From Gammaproteobacteria bacterium (GTDB taxonomy: Bacteria; Pseudomonadota; Gammaproteobacteria; Pseudomonadales; Azotimanducaceae), in NCBI GenBank assembly GCA_026707735.1, contig JAPOWH010000027.1, positions 79,250-143,249 on the forward strand: a DNA stretch of 64,000 bases, written 5' to 3'. Under the pieces are notes generated by a model. The model was not told the DNA's origin. It did not search any database and saw only the letters and a list, made by a program, of their open reading frames with translations. The position numbers and the translations under genes are program-made. This document shows positions 18,409-26,843 of the stretch, in pieces (the first letter of the stretch is position 1; each line of letters starts with the position of its first letter).

Positions 18409-19140
18409 TTAGTCGTCGGTTAGTGCTTCTGAAGTGTTTCTAACGCCGACGAATTGCGAACCAGTCTTTTGGATCAGAAGTACCGAGGAACCTCGTTCGA
18501 ATTCTTCGTCCTTGTTATCCGGCTCGACCATGACGTAGTGGGAAAGACCATGTTGGTCCGTGAGTTTTGCTTGAGCGGGCATCCCTTTCCGTGCAGTGCC
18601 CAATGTGATCGTTGCGATGCGTCCTACAAATGTGGAAGAGTCGACGGCCGATGATTGATCCTTTGGAATGATCTTTGCGAAACCCTTTCCAAACACGCGA
18701 ACTACAGGAATTGTGAGGACGAGGGGTGGAATCCATGCAATGCTTCCATGAAGAAGTACACCGAACATGCCATTGACAATCGCTTGCATTATGTAGCCTG
18801 AAAGACCAAACACAAGCAGGAACATTACAAGCAGAATCAGAAGTGGGACTTTTCCAATATAGAGCCAACCAAGGATTCTTGCTGGAAGGTTCGTAGGATT
18901 CGCGGTAATCTGGCGTATGCCGGTATCTCCGTAGTCTGGCCCCGATCCGCTTATGTCCGATTGAGGAACGTCCAAATCGACATCTGCGTCCGCGTCCACA
19001 TCCGGAACGAGTGAGTCCAAAAAACTGAAAATGCCAGCACCAATCAGTGCCAAAACACCCTCTAGCACGGCGATGGCGAGCATAAGGCCAATTGCAGCAG
19101 CAAAGGGCCTATTCGCTGCCTCGAGTGCGAACTCAAGCAC
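18409..19140 (-). CDS. yqiJ: YqiJ-like inner-membrane protein with C-terminal OB-fold domain
   Basis: A protein of 243 residues. Membrane segments are visible at about 14-45 (AIGLMLAIAVLEGVLALIG), 95-122 (VPLLILLVMFLLVFGLSGY) and 128-150. A soluble domain of about 75 residues begins near SSTFVGRIATITLG and is predicted to be an OB-fold. YqiJ and its NfeD relatives accompany flotillins, and the OB domain is thought to bind or stabilise them. The gene lies 37 bases upstream of yqiK and 11 bases after pspA. A patch of alternating Asp (DADADVDLDVPQ) between the first two membrane segments is notable but common in this family. Confidence 0.88.
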   Translation of the reverse strand: MLEFALEAANRPFAAAIGLMLAIAVLEGVLALIGAGIFSFLDSLVPDVDADADVDLDVPQSDISGSGPDYGDTGIRQITANPTNLPARILGWLYIGKVPLLILLVMFLLVFGLSGYIMQAIVNGMFGVLLHGSIAWIPPLVLTIPVVRVFGKGFAKIIPKDQSSAVDSSTFVGRIATITLGTARKGMPAQAKLTDQHGLSHYVMVEPDNKDEEFERGSSVLLIQKTGSQFVGVRNTSEALTDD

Positions 19141-19151
19141 TGATTAACTTC

Positions 19152-19841
19152 CTAATCATTATTTGAACGGAATGCCTGCAAGCGCTCCTTGATGCGATTT
19201 TTGCGGGAGAGGTCTTCGAGCTCTGCACGCTTTGCCGCAGTGTGCTGATCGGGCGTATCGCTTGCGCTGGATATTCCGCCGGCACCTCGCATTGCACGGT
19301 CGAAAGCCCTTTCGGCATCGCGTACATTGTCCCCAACACTGGATCCTGCTCCGGTGCCGGAAGCATCGCTTGACCCTGGTTCAACTTGCGTAGTCGACTT
19401 GGCCTCGCGAAACGCATTGAGCTCTTCTTCCATTTCACGCTTGCGAGCTTGTAGCGCGGCGATGTAACCTTCGTATTCCGCTACCGACTCTTTTGACTCA
19501 GCTATGGTACTTTCCAATATTGGAATCTGTGTTTCTATGTCGAGCAACATCGCAATGGCCGTCTCGGCAAGATCTTCGCGGTCATTGTCAAGGGCGAGCT
19601 GGACTTTCTCAGATGTCTCTGCGTGCTTCTGGCTCTCATCCGCAAGACGACGCGAAGCCATGTGCTGCTTTGACAGAGTCTTTCCAAGTTCGTGTCGAAC
19701 GTCGTCAATCGCGCCTTCGACTTCTCGAATTGCTTGTTGCATTACAACTTCGGGAGCTAGGTTCTCGACTTTCTCCACCAGCATGTTTGTTGTGCCGCTG
19801 ATCAGTCTTCCTACTCGTGCGGAAATGCTCTCAGTCATCAA
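19152..19841 (-). CDS. pspA: PspA/IM30 family membrane-stress protein
   Basis: A protein of 229 residues, predicted almost entirely alpha-helical coiled coil to about residue 150, in the PspA/IM30 pattern (start VGRLISGTTNMLVEKVENLAPEVVMQQAI). Relatives form ESCRT-III-like assemblies that protect or repair the inner membrane. The C-terminal third holds a Ser/Gly linker (SSDASGTGAGSS) and a short helical tail. It overlaps the preceding gene by 11 bases. The regulator PspF and PspB/C are not in the window, so control probably comes from the operon promoter. Start could be either of two adjacent ATGs. Confidence 0.9.
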   Translation of the reverse strand: MMTESISARVGRLISGTTNMLVEKVENLAPEVVMQQAIREVEGAIDDVRHELGKTLSKQHMASRRLADESQKHAETSEKVQLALDNDREDLAETAIAMLLDIETQIPILESTIAESKESVAEYEGYIAALQARKREMEEELNAFREAKSTTQVEPGSSDASGTGAGSSVGDNVRDAERAFDRAMRGAGGISSASDTPDQHTAAKRAELEDLSRKNRIKERLQAFRSNND

Positions 19842-20361
19842 TTGTCTCCTTTGAACTGGTTGGTGTATGAGAAATGATGTCAGCTAACTCAAGAACTGGC
19901 ACCAGGTGTTGAGCGATGATCTCGGGTGTATAGCAGCGACTAGTAGGGAGCACTCCGAGTCGGAGTACCGATTCGATGAGATTGAAGATTCTGTTTGCCA
20001 TCGCGCTTTCAAGTTCCACTAGGGTCTCCACGGCGTCAGGATCATTCTCCTTGGGTACACCAGCCATCCAATAAGCGATGATATCGGGAATCCAGTGTAC
20101 AAACAGAGCCAATAGCGCAGAATGAAGTTCGTTCTTCGACTCCAAGCTCCGCAATCGCGCTATAGAGGACGCAAGCGTCTCCTGAATGAAGGCTAGAGAT
20201 TGGGAATAGTCGTCTTCACCGAGCCGTCGTTGCTTGGCCTCTGAAATCAAACTGCGCACCTTGTCAGATAGGGTTGCAGCGCCGTTCGCATCGAAACTTG
20301 CTAGAAACGCTGCGTCGTCTGCGGATATACGCACACTTAAGGGGATGGATCGTCCTGACAT
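19831..20361 (-). CDS. Unknown protein, first gene of the PspA-YqiJ-flotillin operon
   Basis: A protein of 176 residues if translation starts at the ATG at 20361. An in-frame GTG at 20379 would lie within about five bases of the predicted transcription start, so the ATG is preferred. I do not recognise the family. The first 40 residues (IPLSVRISADDAAFLASFD, then LSDKVRSLISEAKQRR) have a strand-helix-helix look reminiscent of ribbon-helix-helix DNA-binding domains. The rest is helical with a hydrophobic stretch LLALFVHWIPDIIAYWMAG and no membrane segment I would call firmly. It could be an operon regulator or an adaptor for PspA. The stop overlaps pspA by 11 bases. Confidence 0.8.
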   Translation of the reverse strand: MSGRSIPLSVRISADDAAFLASFDANGAATLSDKVRSLISEAKQRRLGEDDYSQSLAFIQETLASSIARLRSLESKNELHSALLALFVHWIPDIIAYWMAGVPKENDPDAVETLVELESAMANRIFNLIESVLRLGVLPTSRCYTPEIIAQHLVPVLELADIISHTPTSSKETIDD

Positions 20362-20390
20362 GTTTACATTTGCATACACCTGAATGCATA

Positions 20391-20419
20391 TTTATACAAC
20401 AGAATTCAATCTAATGCAA
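20391..20419 (-). promoter_or_regulatory. Sigma70 promoter of the PspA-flotillin operon
   Basis: On the minus strand TTGCAT (20414-20419) and TATAAA (20391-20396) with a 17-base spacer. The -10 matches five of six and the -35 four of six consensus bases. Predicted start near 20384 leaves a leader of about 23 bases before the ATG at 20361. No sigma54 (-24/-12) site, which controls pspA in E. coli, is evident. Confidence 0.6.
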
Positions 20420-20680
20420 GACATGAGATCGAAGTCTATCAATGCGATGCGTTTGAACTAAGGCATTCAGCAAAACTACTCAAGACACAATGCTTCGAAC
20501 ATCAGCTAATGTTCGGTCGTCCCACACTCCTCTGCAACCGTGCCTCAAACGATTGGAATGGAGAGAAGTTGCTGGATCCAACGCACCCTTCCCTCAACTC
20601 CTGCCCACCTGCCAGAGCATACAACCAATGTATTAAGATGAAACAAGTGGGGGAATCGTTGATCTGTTGGAGGGAAAACC
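20420..20680. other. Divergent intergenic region
   Basis: About 260 bases between the PspA-operon promoter and the amidohydrolase start. I find no further gene, no strong hairpin and no convincing promoter for the plus-strand operon apart from an AT-rich patch near 20630-20645. The last bases hold the Shine-Dalgarno GGAGGG (20669-20674) that fixes the TTG start of the next gene. Confidence 0.5.
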
Positions 20681-21685
20681 TTGGCATCACCAAGTAACGA
20701 TGAGTGGTTGGCACTCGTAACAGAGGACATAGTCGACCCTGAACGGCGGATCATCGATCCGCATCACCACCTTTGGGAAACGGCAACAAATTGGGGTCGC
20801 TACGTACTCGAAGATCTCTGGCGCGACACGGAATCGGGCCACAACATAGAAAAGACAGTGTTCATCGATTGCCGGTCAAGCTATCGAACTGAAGGACCTG
20901 AGCATCTACGCCCAATTGGCGAGACCGAATTCGTTGCTTCTGTAGCAGCCGAGAGCCTAGAAGCGGACGGCAAAGCTACCATCGCCGCAATTGTCTCGCA
21001 TGCAAATATGATGCTGGGCGATGGCGTCGAGGAGGTCCTCAACGCCCATGAAGAAGCGGGCAATGGTTTGTTTAGAGGAATCAGGCACGCAGGACCGCAC
21101 GACACCACCGATACCCTCACCAACCGAGGCAGTGGTCGACCCTGCCCCTATTCGCGCTCCGACTTCCGTCAAGGTGTCAACCGACTTGGGGAACTTGGTT
21201 ACACCTACGACACCTGGCACTTCTACCATCAAAATAGAGACTATTTGGAATTGGCCAAGGCGGTACCGAACACAACCATGATTCTTGATCACTTCGGAAC
21301 CCCTTTGGGAGTCGGTGCCTATGCCGGGCGACAACAAGAGATCTTCGAACAGTGGAAGACAGATATTGCCGACATCGCCAAGTGTCCCAATGTTCACGCC
21401 AAGCTTGGCGGAATGGCAATGCCGGACAACGGATTTGGCTGGGACAAGAACCCTCGCCCTCCCACTTCAGACGAATTCGTTGACGCGCAGCGCCCGTACT
21501 ACCTGCACACTATTGAGTGCTTTGGTCCGGCGCGATGCATGTTCGAGAGCAACTTCCCTGTGGATCGGCTTTCAATCTCATACCACGTGCTCTGGAACGG
21601 ATTGAAGAAAATCGTCGCTGACTTCACTGACGACGAAAAGGATCAGATGTTCTACCGAACTGCTGCTGAGGTATACAAGATTTAG
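20681..21685 (+). CDS. Amidohydrolase family protein (metal-dependent TIM barrel)
   Basis: A protein of 334 residues of the amidohydrolase-2 group, which includes 2-pyrone-4,6-dicarboxylate lactonase-like hydrolases. The first metal ligands are in IIDPHHHLWE near residue 29; later blocks are MILDHFGTP (metal or catalytic His) and the C-terminal FESNFPVDRLS with its Asp. The TTG start is strongly supported by GGAGGG six bases upstream. The enzyme hydrolyses a lactone, ester or amide or decarboxylates; the substrate is not predictable. It is the first gene of a run with yejABE, a CoA-transferase and a deacetylase-fold enzyme, spaced 27 bases before yejA. Confidence 0.88.
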   Translation: MASPSNDEWLALVTEDIVDPERRIIDPHHHLWETATNWGRYVLEDLWRDTESGHNIEKTVFIDCRSSYRTEGPEHLRPIGETEFVASVAAESLEADGKATIAAIVSHANMMLGDGVEEVLNAHEEAGNGLFRGIRHAGPHDTTDTLTNRGSGRPCPYSRSDFRQGVNRLGELGYTYDTWHFYHQNRDYLELAKAVPNTTMILDHFGTPLGVGAYAGRQQEIFEQWKTDIADIAKCPNVHAKLGGMAMPDNGFGWDKNPRPPTSDEFVDAQRPYYLHTIECFGPARCMFESNFPVDRLSISYHVLWNGLKKIVADFTDDEKDQMFYRTAAEVYKI

Positions 21686-21712
21686 TACAACACAAAAATC
21701 CAGTTTCCATTA

Positions 21713-23578
21713 ATGCCCGCAGTAGGACGCACACTTGCAATCGGGGTCTTGTGTATTGGCCTAGGCCTCGCACACGCTACCGAGTACCAACACGGATACG
21801 CGTTTCTTTCCAAACCAAAGTACGCGCCTAATTTCACGCACCTTGACTATGTAAATCCCAAAGCTCCCAAAGGCGGCGCCATCCGAATACCGCAAATGGG
21901 GAATTGGGACAGTTTCAATCCGGTTCCTCCGAGAGGCAGGGTGGCTGCGGGGTTGTCTGTCGGTTCACCCACTGACAACCTACTCTTGGATTCGCTTGTC
22001 GACTTTGCGGCTGACGAAACCTCGACAATCTACGGAGTGATTGCTGACGGCATTGCCATACCAGAAGACAAAGCGTGGATTGGATTCCGGCTGCGCATAG
22101 ACCCACAACCAAGATGGCACGATGGGAAGCCCATCAGCGTCGAAGATCTGGTGTTTAGTTTTGAAGTCTACAGACACCTTGCCAATCCAGCAATTCAAAA
22201 TCCGTTATTGGCCTTTTCAGAAATTGAGGTCATCAACGACCGCGAGGTCCGATACCACGTAGTCGAGAGTGAACGTAGCAATCCGTTGTTGCCAATGCGA
22301 ATTGGCACGTTGCCGATCCTGCCAAAGCACTACTGGGAAAGCGAAGACATATCCAAGACTACTGTGACCCCGCCTCTGGGGTCGGGACCCTACAAGATCG
22401 GAGACTTCTACGTCGGCCAGCGGGTCTCCTACCGACGGGTAGACGACTATTGGGGAGCGGACCTACCCATGAATCGCGGTAGATTCAATTTCGATCAAGT
22501 CAAGTATGACTACTTCCGCGACGACCAAGTTCAAACAGAGTCGCTAAAGGGCAATGCCGTTGATGTGCATGTCGAGAACATTCCTCGACTTTGGGAGACA
22601 GCCTATGACTTCGTTCCATTTCATCGAGGATTGTTCAAGAAGAGCTACGTGCCGCAGATGCGACCGGCAGGATTGTGGTGGCCCATTTTTTGGAATTTGG
22701 AACAGCCACGATTCCAAGACATTCGTGTGCGCGAAGCGCTCTGGTTGCTGAATGACTTCGTATGGTTGAACAAGCGAAATTTTGATTTCTACTCGCTAGC
22801 TACAAGCTTCTTCCATGGATCTCCCGTCTATGCGTCGCAAGGATTGCCGGAAGACACCGAGCTTTATTTGCTTAACGAGATTCGTGAGCTAGTTCCGCCT
22901 AGAGTCTTTACTGAGCCCTACGCTCCTCCGCCCAATCAAGGAGACGGTTGGAGCCGAGACACGATCATTCGAGCGCAGGAGCTGCTCAAGGAAGCTGGAT
23001 GGGTGATCAAGAAAAACAAGCTTGTCCACGAAGACACAGCCGAGCGTTTTCGTATTCGATTCGTCGCCGTGTCTCCAGCTCTAGGAGGATCATTCATTCA
23101 CTACACTCAAGTCCTCGAACGAGTGGGAATTTCCTCGTCAATCAAGTCGCCAGAAATTTCCAATTGGCTATATCGAATGCGTTCAGGAGACTTTGATGCA
23201 GGTGCAATTTGGTTCTTGCCTGACAATACGCCAACGGCGACGATAGACAATGCATTCAACAGTGCGCTAGTGGACCTTCCCTACAGTTCCAACTGGGCCA
23301 ACATGAAAGATCCAGCAGTTGACCACCTGATCGAGAAAATCAAGACAGCAAAGGATTTCGACACCTATTCCGCGGCCATACGAGCTCTTGATCGAGTCCT
23401 GTTGTGGAATTTCTACTTCATACCCGGCATGGCGAAGGAAAAGGTGGGCATTGCCTATTGGAACAAGTTTGGACAACCCGAGGCTAAACCTTTGAACCGA
23501 ATCACTAGCCATGTACACCTGTGGTGGTGGGATGAGGAGAAGGCGGCAGCGGTGAAAGAGTACACAGGTCGCGACTGA
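21713..23578 (+). CDS. yejA: ABC importer substrate-binding protein YejA-like
   Basis: A protein of 621 residues. It has a signal peptide (about 1-22, ending AHA) and then the YejA-specific opening HGYAFLSKPKYAPNF and VNPKAPKGGAI. SBP_bac_5 landmarks follow, such as PRWHDGKPISVEDLVFSFE and the C-terminal HVHLWWWDEE. YejA proteins bind microcins and other modified peptides in the periplasm and deliver them to YejBEF. Stop and next start are adjacent (TGAGTG). No regulator is seen. The likely cargo is a peptide or peptide-like compound processed by the linked enzymes. Confidence 0.9.
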   Translation: MPAVGRTLAIGVLCIGLGLAHATEYQHGYAFLSKPKYAPNFTHLDYVNPKAPKGGAIRIPQMGNWDSFNPVPPRGRVAAGLSVGSPTDNLLLDSLVDFAADETSTIYGVIADGIAIPEDKAWIGFRLRIDPQPRWHDGKPISVEDLVFSFEVYRHLANPAIQNPLLAFSEIEVINDREVRYHVVESERSNPLLPMRIGTLPILPKHYWESEDISKTTVTPPLGSGPYKIGDFYVGQRVSYRRVDDYWGADLPMNRGRFNFDQVKYDYFRDDQVQTESLKGNAVDVHVENIPRLWETAYDFVPFHRGLFKKSYVPQMRPAGLWWPIFWNLEQPRFQDIRVREALWLLNDFVWLNKRNFDFYSLATSFFHGSPVYASQGLPEDTELYLLNEIRELVPPRVFTEPYAPPPNQGDGWSRDTIIRAQELLKEAGWVIKKNKLVHEDTAERFRIRFVAVSPALGGSFIHYTQVLERVGISSSIKSPEISNWLYRMRSGDFDAGAIWFLPDNTPTATIDNAFNSALVDLPYSSNWANMKDPAVDHLIEKIKTAKDFDTYSAAIRALDRVLLWNFYFIPGMAKEKVGIAYWNKFGQPEAKPLNRITSHVHLWWWDEEKAAAVKEYTGRD

Positions 23579-24655
23579 GTGCTAAGGTACATCATACGGC
23601 GATTGGCCCTCATTCCCCTGACGTTGTTCGGCATCATGCTGATCAACTTCGTCATCATTCAGTTCGCTCCAGGCGGACCAGTCGAACAGGCAATTGCTCA
23701 ATTTTCGGGTCTCAATGTCTCGACGACAGCGAGCATTTCTACCGCCGAGAGCATGGGTCCCTCGAATCAGTCGGCGTACACAGGAGCCTCTGGATTGGAC
23801 CCAGAATTCATCGCCAGAATAAACGAGCACTTCGGCTTCGACCGTCCAGCCCACGAAAGATTTTTTCTAATGCTTTGGAACTACGCGCGTCTGGATTTTG
23901 GCATGAGCTATTTTCAAGACCGTAAAGTATTGGAAATCGTTCTGGAACGGCTTCCTGTATCACTGTCATTGGGTCTTAGCGCGATTTTCCTCATCTATCT
24001 GATATCTATTCCGTTGGGTATCGCGAAAGCTGTAAGGGACGGTGCTTCCTTTGACGTATGGACAAGCGCGGTGGTGTTCACGGCATATGCGATTCCGCAA
24101 TTTCTATTCGCGATCATTTTGATTGTCTTTTTCGCGGGAGGGGAGTGGCTGAATTGGTTCCCCATGCGCAATCTTCAATCTGATTCTTTCGCGGATCTCT
24201 CGTTCTGGGGACGTGTTGGAGATGTTCTTTGGCACATTGCGCTACCGGTAGTTGCGCTGACCATGGGTGGTTTTGCGACACTGACCATGCTCACAAAAAA
24301 CTGCTTTCTTGAGGAAATCAGCAAGCAATTTGTCATGACGGCCCGTGCCAAAGGGCTTACCGAACGAAGGGTCCTTTTCGGCCACGTTTTTCGCAACGCA
24401 ATGCTCATCATTATTTCGGGCTTCCCAGCTGCGTTTGTTGGCATCATTTTCACGGGCGCGTTTCTCATCGAAGTGATATTTTCGTTGGATGGAATCGGAC
24501 TCCTGGGATACGAAGCTGTGGTGGTTCGTGACTATCCAATTCTCTTCGCAACGCTGTTCTGCTTCAGCTTGCTTGCCTTGATCATGCAACTCATTGGTGA
24601 CCTACTGTACGTCGTCGTCGATCCAAGGATCGACTTCGAAAAGAGAAGCACATGA
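23579..24655 (+). CDS. yejB: ABC importer permease YejB-like
   Basis: A protein of 358 residues with the OppB-type topology: TM1 at about 10-30 and a long periplasmic loop (about 45-95) as in YejB. Five further membrane segments follow, with the EAA loop FVMTARAKGLTERRVLF near 252. GTG start directly after the yejA stop. The C-terminus overlaps yejE by four bases. It forms the channel with YejE at the inner membrane. Confidence 0.92.
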   Translation: MLRYIIRRLALIPLTLFGIMLINFVIIQFAPGGPVEQAIAQFSGLNVSTTASISTAESMGPSNQSAYTGASGLDPEFIARINEHFGFDRPAHERFFLMLWNYARLDFGMSYFQDRKVLEIVLERLPVSLSLGLSAIFLIYLISIPLGIAKAVRDGASFDVWTSAVVFTAYAIPQFLFAIILIVFFAGGEWLNWFPMRNLQSDSFADLSFWGRVGDVLWHIALPVVALTMGGFATLTMLTKNCFLEEISKQFVMTARAKGLTERRVLFGHVFRNAMLIIISGFPAAFVGIIFTGAFLIEVIFSLDGIGLLGYEAVVVRDYPILFATLFCFSLLALIMQLIGDLLYVVVDPRIDFEKRST

Positions 24656-25704
24656 GTCCACTCAATAAGAGACGGCTTGCGAACTTCCGAGCGAACAAGA
24701 GAGGGTTCTATTCGCTGTGGATTTTCCTGGTGCTCTTCTGCATTGCCCTATTGGCAGAATTCTTAGCCAACGACAAGCCGATCATGTTTTCCCTGAATGG
24801 CAAGCTTCACTTTCCCATGCTTTTCTCGTACACGGAAAAGGAACTTGGAGGGGATCTGGAAACCGAGGCTTGGTACATCGATCCTCATGTGCAGAACCTC
24901 ATAAACGAAAACGGCTGGGCAATTTGGCCGCCGATCCGGTTCTCTCATGACACAATCGACTGGTACATGAACGAAGTACCAGCTGGACCAAACAATCGCC
25001 ACATTTTGGGTACCGATGGCTTGGGTTCGGACATCCTCGCAAAACTGCTCTATGGATTTCGCCTTTCAGTTCTATTCGGCCTAGTGCTCACTGCACTAAG
25101 CAGCGGAATTGGCATTCTTGTTGGTGCCATTCAGGGGTATTTTGGAGGGCTCGTCGACCTATTGGGACAGAGGGTCGTAGAAATATGGGCGGGATTGCCG
25201 ATCTTGTTTCTCTTGATCATTCTGGCCAGCATGATTGAACCCAACGTGTTTTGGCTGCTGGGAATACTCGTCCTGTTTTCCTGGATGGCGTTAGTTGGAG
25301 TAGTGCGCGCGGAATTCCTGAGGGCACGAAACTTCGAATTTGTCCGGTCGGCTCAGGCGTTGGGTGTTAATCAAGCAACTATCATGCTGAGGCACGTGTT
25401 GCCCAATGCGGCCGTAGCGTCGCTGACTTACTTTCCCTTTATTTTGACGAACTCGATAACGATCCTAACTGGTCTTGACTTCCTTGGTTTCGGACTTCCC
25501 TTCGATGCGCCTTCGCTTGGCAGGCTTCTGTCCACTGCCAAGGCAAACTTGAACTCGTGGTGGATTGCGGCAGGTGTCTTTACGACTCTTGTTGTCATGT
25601 TAACTTTGCTGATTTTCATCGGCGAGGCGGTCCGTGATGCCTTGGATCCTAGACGTTCCATTTCGATTCACGCAGCCCCCGCTGCGACCCCGGTGGCCGC
25701 TTAA
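24652..25704 (+). CDS. yejE: ABC importer permease YejE-like
   Basis: A protein of 350 residues. TM1 is at about 22-42, followed by a periplasmic segment of about 80 residues typical of YejE (KLHFPMLFSYTEKELGGD). The dipeptide-permease core starts at HILGTDGLGSDILAKLLYG, and the EAA loop is EFVRSAQALGVNQATIML. ATGA overlap with yejB. No yejF ATPase gene follows; the next frame is a CoA-transferase that overlaps by one base. The ATPase must be encoded elsewhere, or the OppDF pair at 5513-7503 could serve. Confidence 0.92.
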   Translation: MSPLNKRRLANFRANKRGFYSLWIFLVLFCIALLAEFLANDKPIMFSLNGKLHFPMLFSYTEKELGGDLETEAWYIDPHVQNLINENGWAIWPPIRFSHDTIDWYMNEVPAGPNNRHILGTDGLGSDILAKLLYGFRLSVLFGLVLTALSSGIGILVGAIQGYFGGLVDLLGQRVVEIWAGLPILFLLIILASMIEPNVFWLLGILVLFSWMALVGVVRAEFLRARNFEFVRSAQALGVNQATIMLRHVLPNAAVASLTYFPFILTNSITILTGLDFLGFGLPFDAPSLGRLLSTAKANLNSWWIAAGVFTTLVVMLTLLIFIGEAVRDALDPRRSISIHAAPAATPVAA

Positions 25705-26828
25705 TGCTGAACCAGCTCCCGCTCGAAGGCGTATTGGTCGTGACGCTAGAACAAGCCGTGGCGGCTCCTGTTGCCAGTTGCAGATTGGTGGACGCAGGCG
25801 CCCGGGTCATAAAACTGGAAAGATCAACCGGTGACTTCGCCCGCACCTACGATACGTCTGCCAATGGCCAGAGCGCCTATTTCGCATGGGCAAACCGAGG
25901 CAAGGAATCTCTCGTCGTCGATATCAAGAATTCAGAAGACGTCGCGTTGATCAAGCGCATCTTGAGCAAGGCGGACGTCTATTTGCAAAACCTGTCAGTC
26001 GGCGCGGCAGCTAGAGCCGGTCTGGGGTCTCACGACTTGCGATCCGAGTTTCCCCACCTAATCACCTGCGACATCTCAGGCTATGGCGAAAAGGGCGACT
26101 ATGCACAAATGAAGGCCTACGACCTCCTCGTGCAGGCCGAATCCGGTCTCATCTCCATATCAGGTGGTCCCGGCGAATTGGGTCGAGTAGGTGTTTCCAT
26201 CGTTGATACAGCTACGGGAATATCGGCGGCATTGGCAATCAACGAAGCGCTGGTTCGAAAATGCAAAACAGGTTTGGGAACGAGCGTAAAGCTGTCCCTA
26301 TTTGACGTTATGGGAGAATGGATGAGCGTGCCACTCTTTCATCACGAAGAAAAAGGAAAGGGGCCTGATCGAATTGGCTTGGCCCATCCTTCCATAACGC
26401 CATATGGAGGATTCGCCACTTCGGACGGGCATGTAATTTTGATTTCCGTCCAAAATGACCGCGAGTGGGAGGCTCTTGCCACGTCTGTGCTCAAGCGCCC
26501 CGATCTGGTAGAGGATCCCAACTTCAATGACAACGCCGCACGCATGACTCGTCGATCAGAGGTAGACGGTCTGGTGCAGGATTTCTTTGGCAGACATACG
26601 AAGGCACAGATGACCGCCAAGCTTCTTGAAGCACGATTGGCTTTTGGTTCGTTGAATATGATGGAGGAGTTTGTGCGCCACCCACTGTTGCGACGATGGC
26701 AGGTGGAGAGCGAAACCGGGAGCATTTCAGTTCCAGCACACCCAGACGCCAATCGCGAGTGGCGCCAATTGAGCCTGCCACGAATTGGCGAACACAGCGA
26801 CGCGATCCGTGCGGAGTTTGCCGACTAG
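25704..26828 (+). CDS. Class III (CaiB/BaiF) CoA-transferase
   Basis: A protein of 374 residues that moves CoA between carboxylic acids in the cytoplasm. The N-terminal block VLVVTLEQAVAAPVASC and RVIKLERSTGDFAR match the family, and the nucleophilic Asp is present in VDTATGIS (about residue 173). The C-terminal part continues the interlocked-dimer fold. It starts in a TAATG junction with yejE, so it is translated from the same message. The linkage suggests the imported compound or its breakdown product is activated as a CoA ester. Likely donor is succinyl-CoA or a similar acid; not determined. Confidence 0.9.
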   Translation: MLNQLPLEGVLVVTLEQAVAAPVASCRLVDAGARVIKLERSTGDFARTYDTSANGQSAYFAWANRGKESLVVDIKNSEDVALIKRILSKADVYLQNLSVGAAARAGLGSHDLRSEFPHLITCDISGYGEKGDYAQMKAYDLLVQAESGLISISGGPGELGRVGVSIVDTATGISAALAINEALVRKCKTGLGTSVKLSLFDVMGEWMSVPLFHHEEKGKGPDRIGLAHPSITPYGGFATSDGHVILISVQNDREWEALATSVLKRPDLVEDPNFNDNAARMTRRSEVDGLVQDFFGRHTKAQMTAKLLEARLAFGSLNMMEEFVRHPLLRRWQVESETGSISVPAHPDANREWRQLSLPRIGEHSDAIRAEFAD

Positions 26829-26843
26829 ATAGGCTCGCCAACC

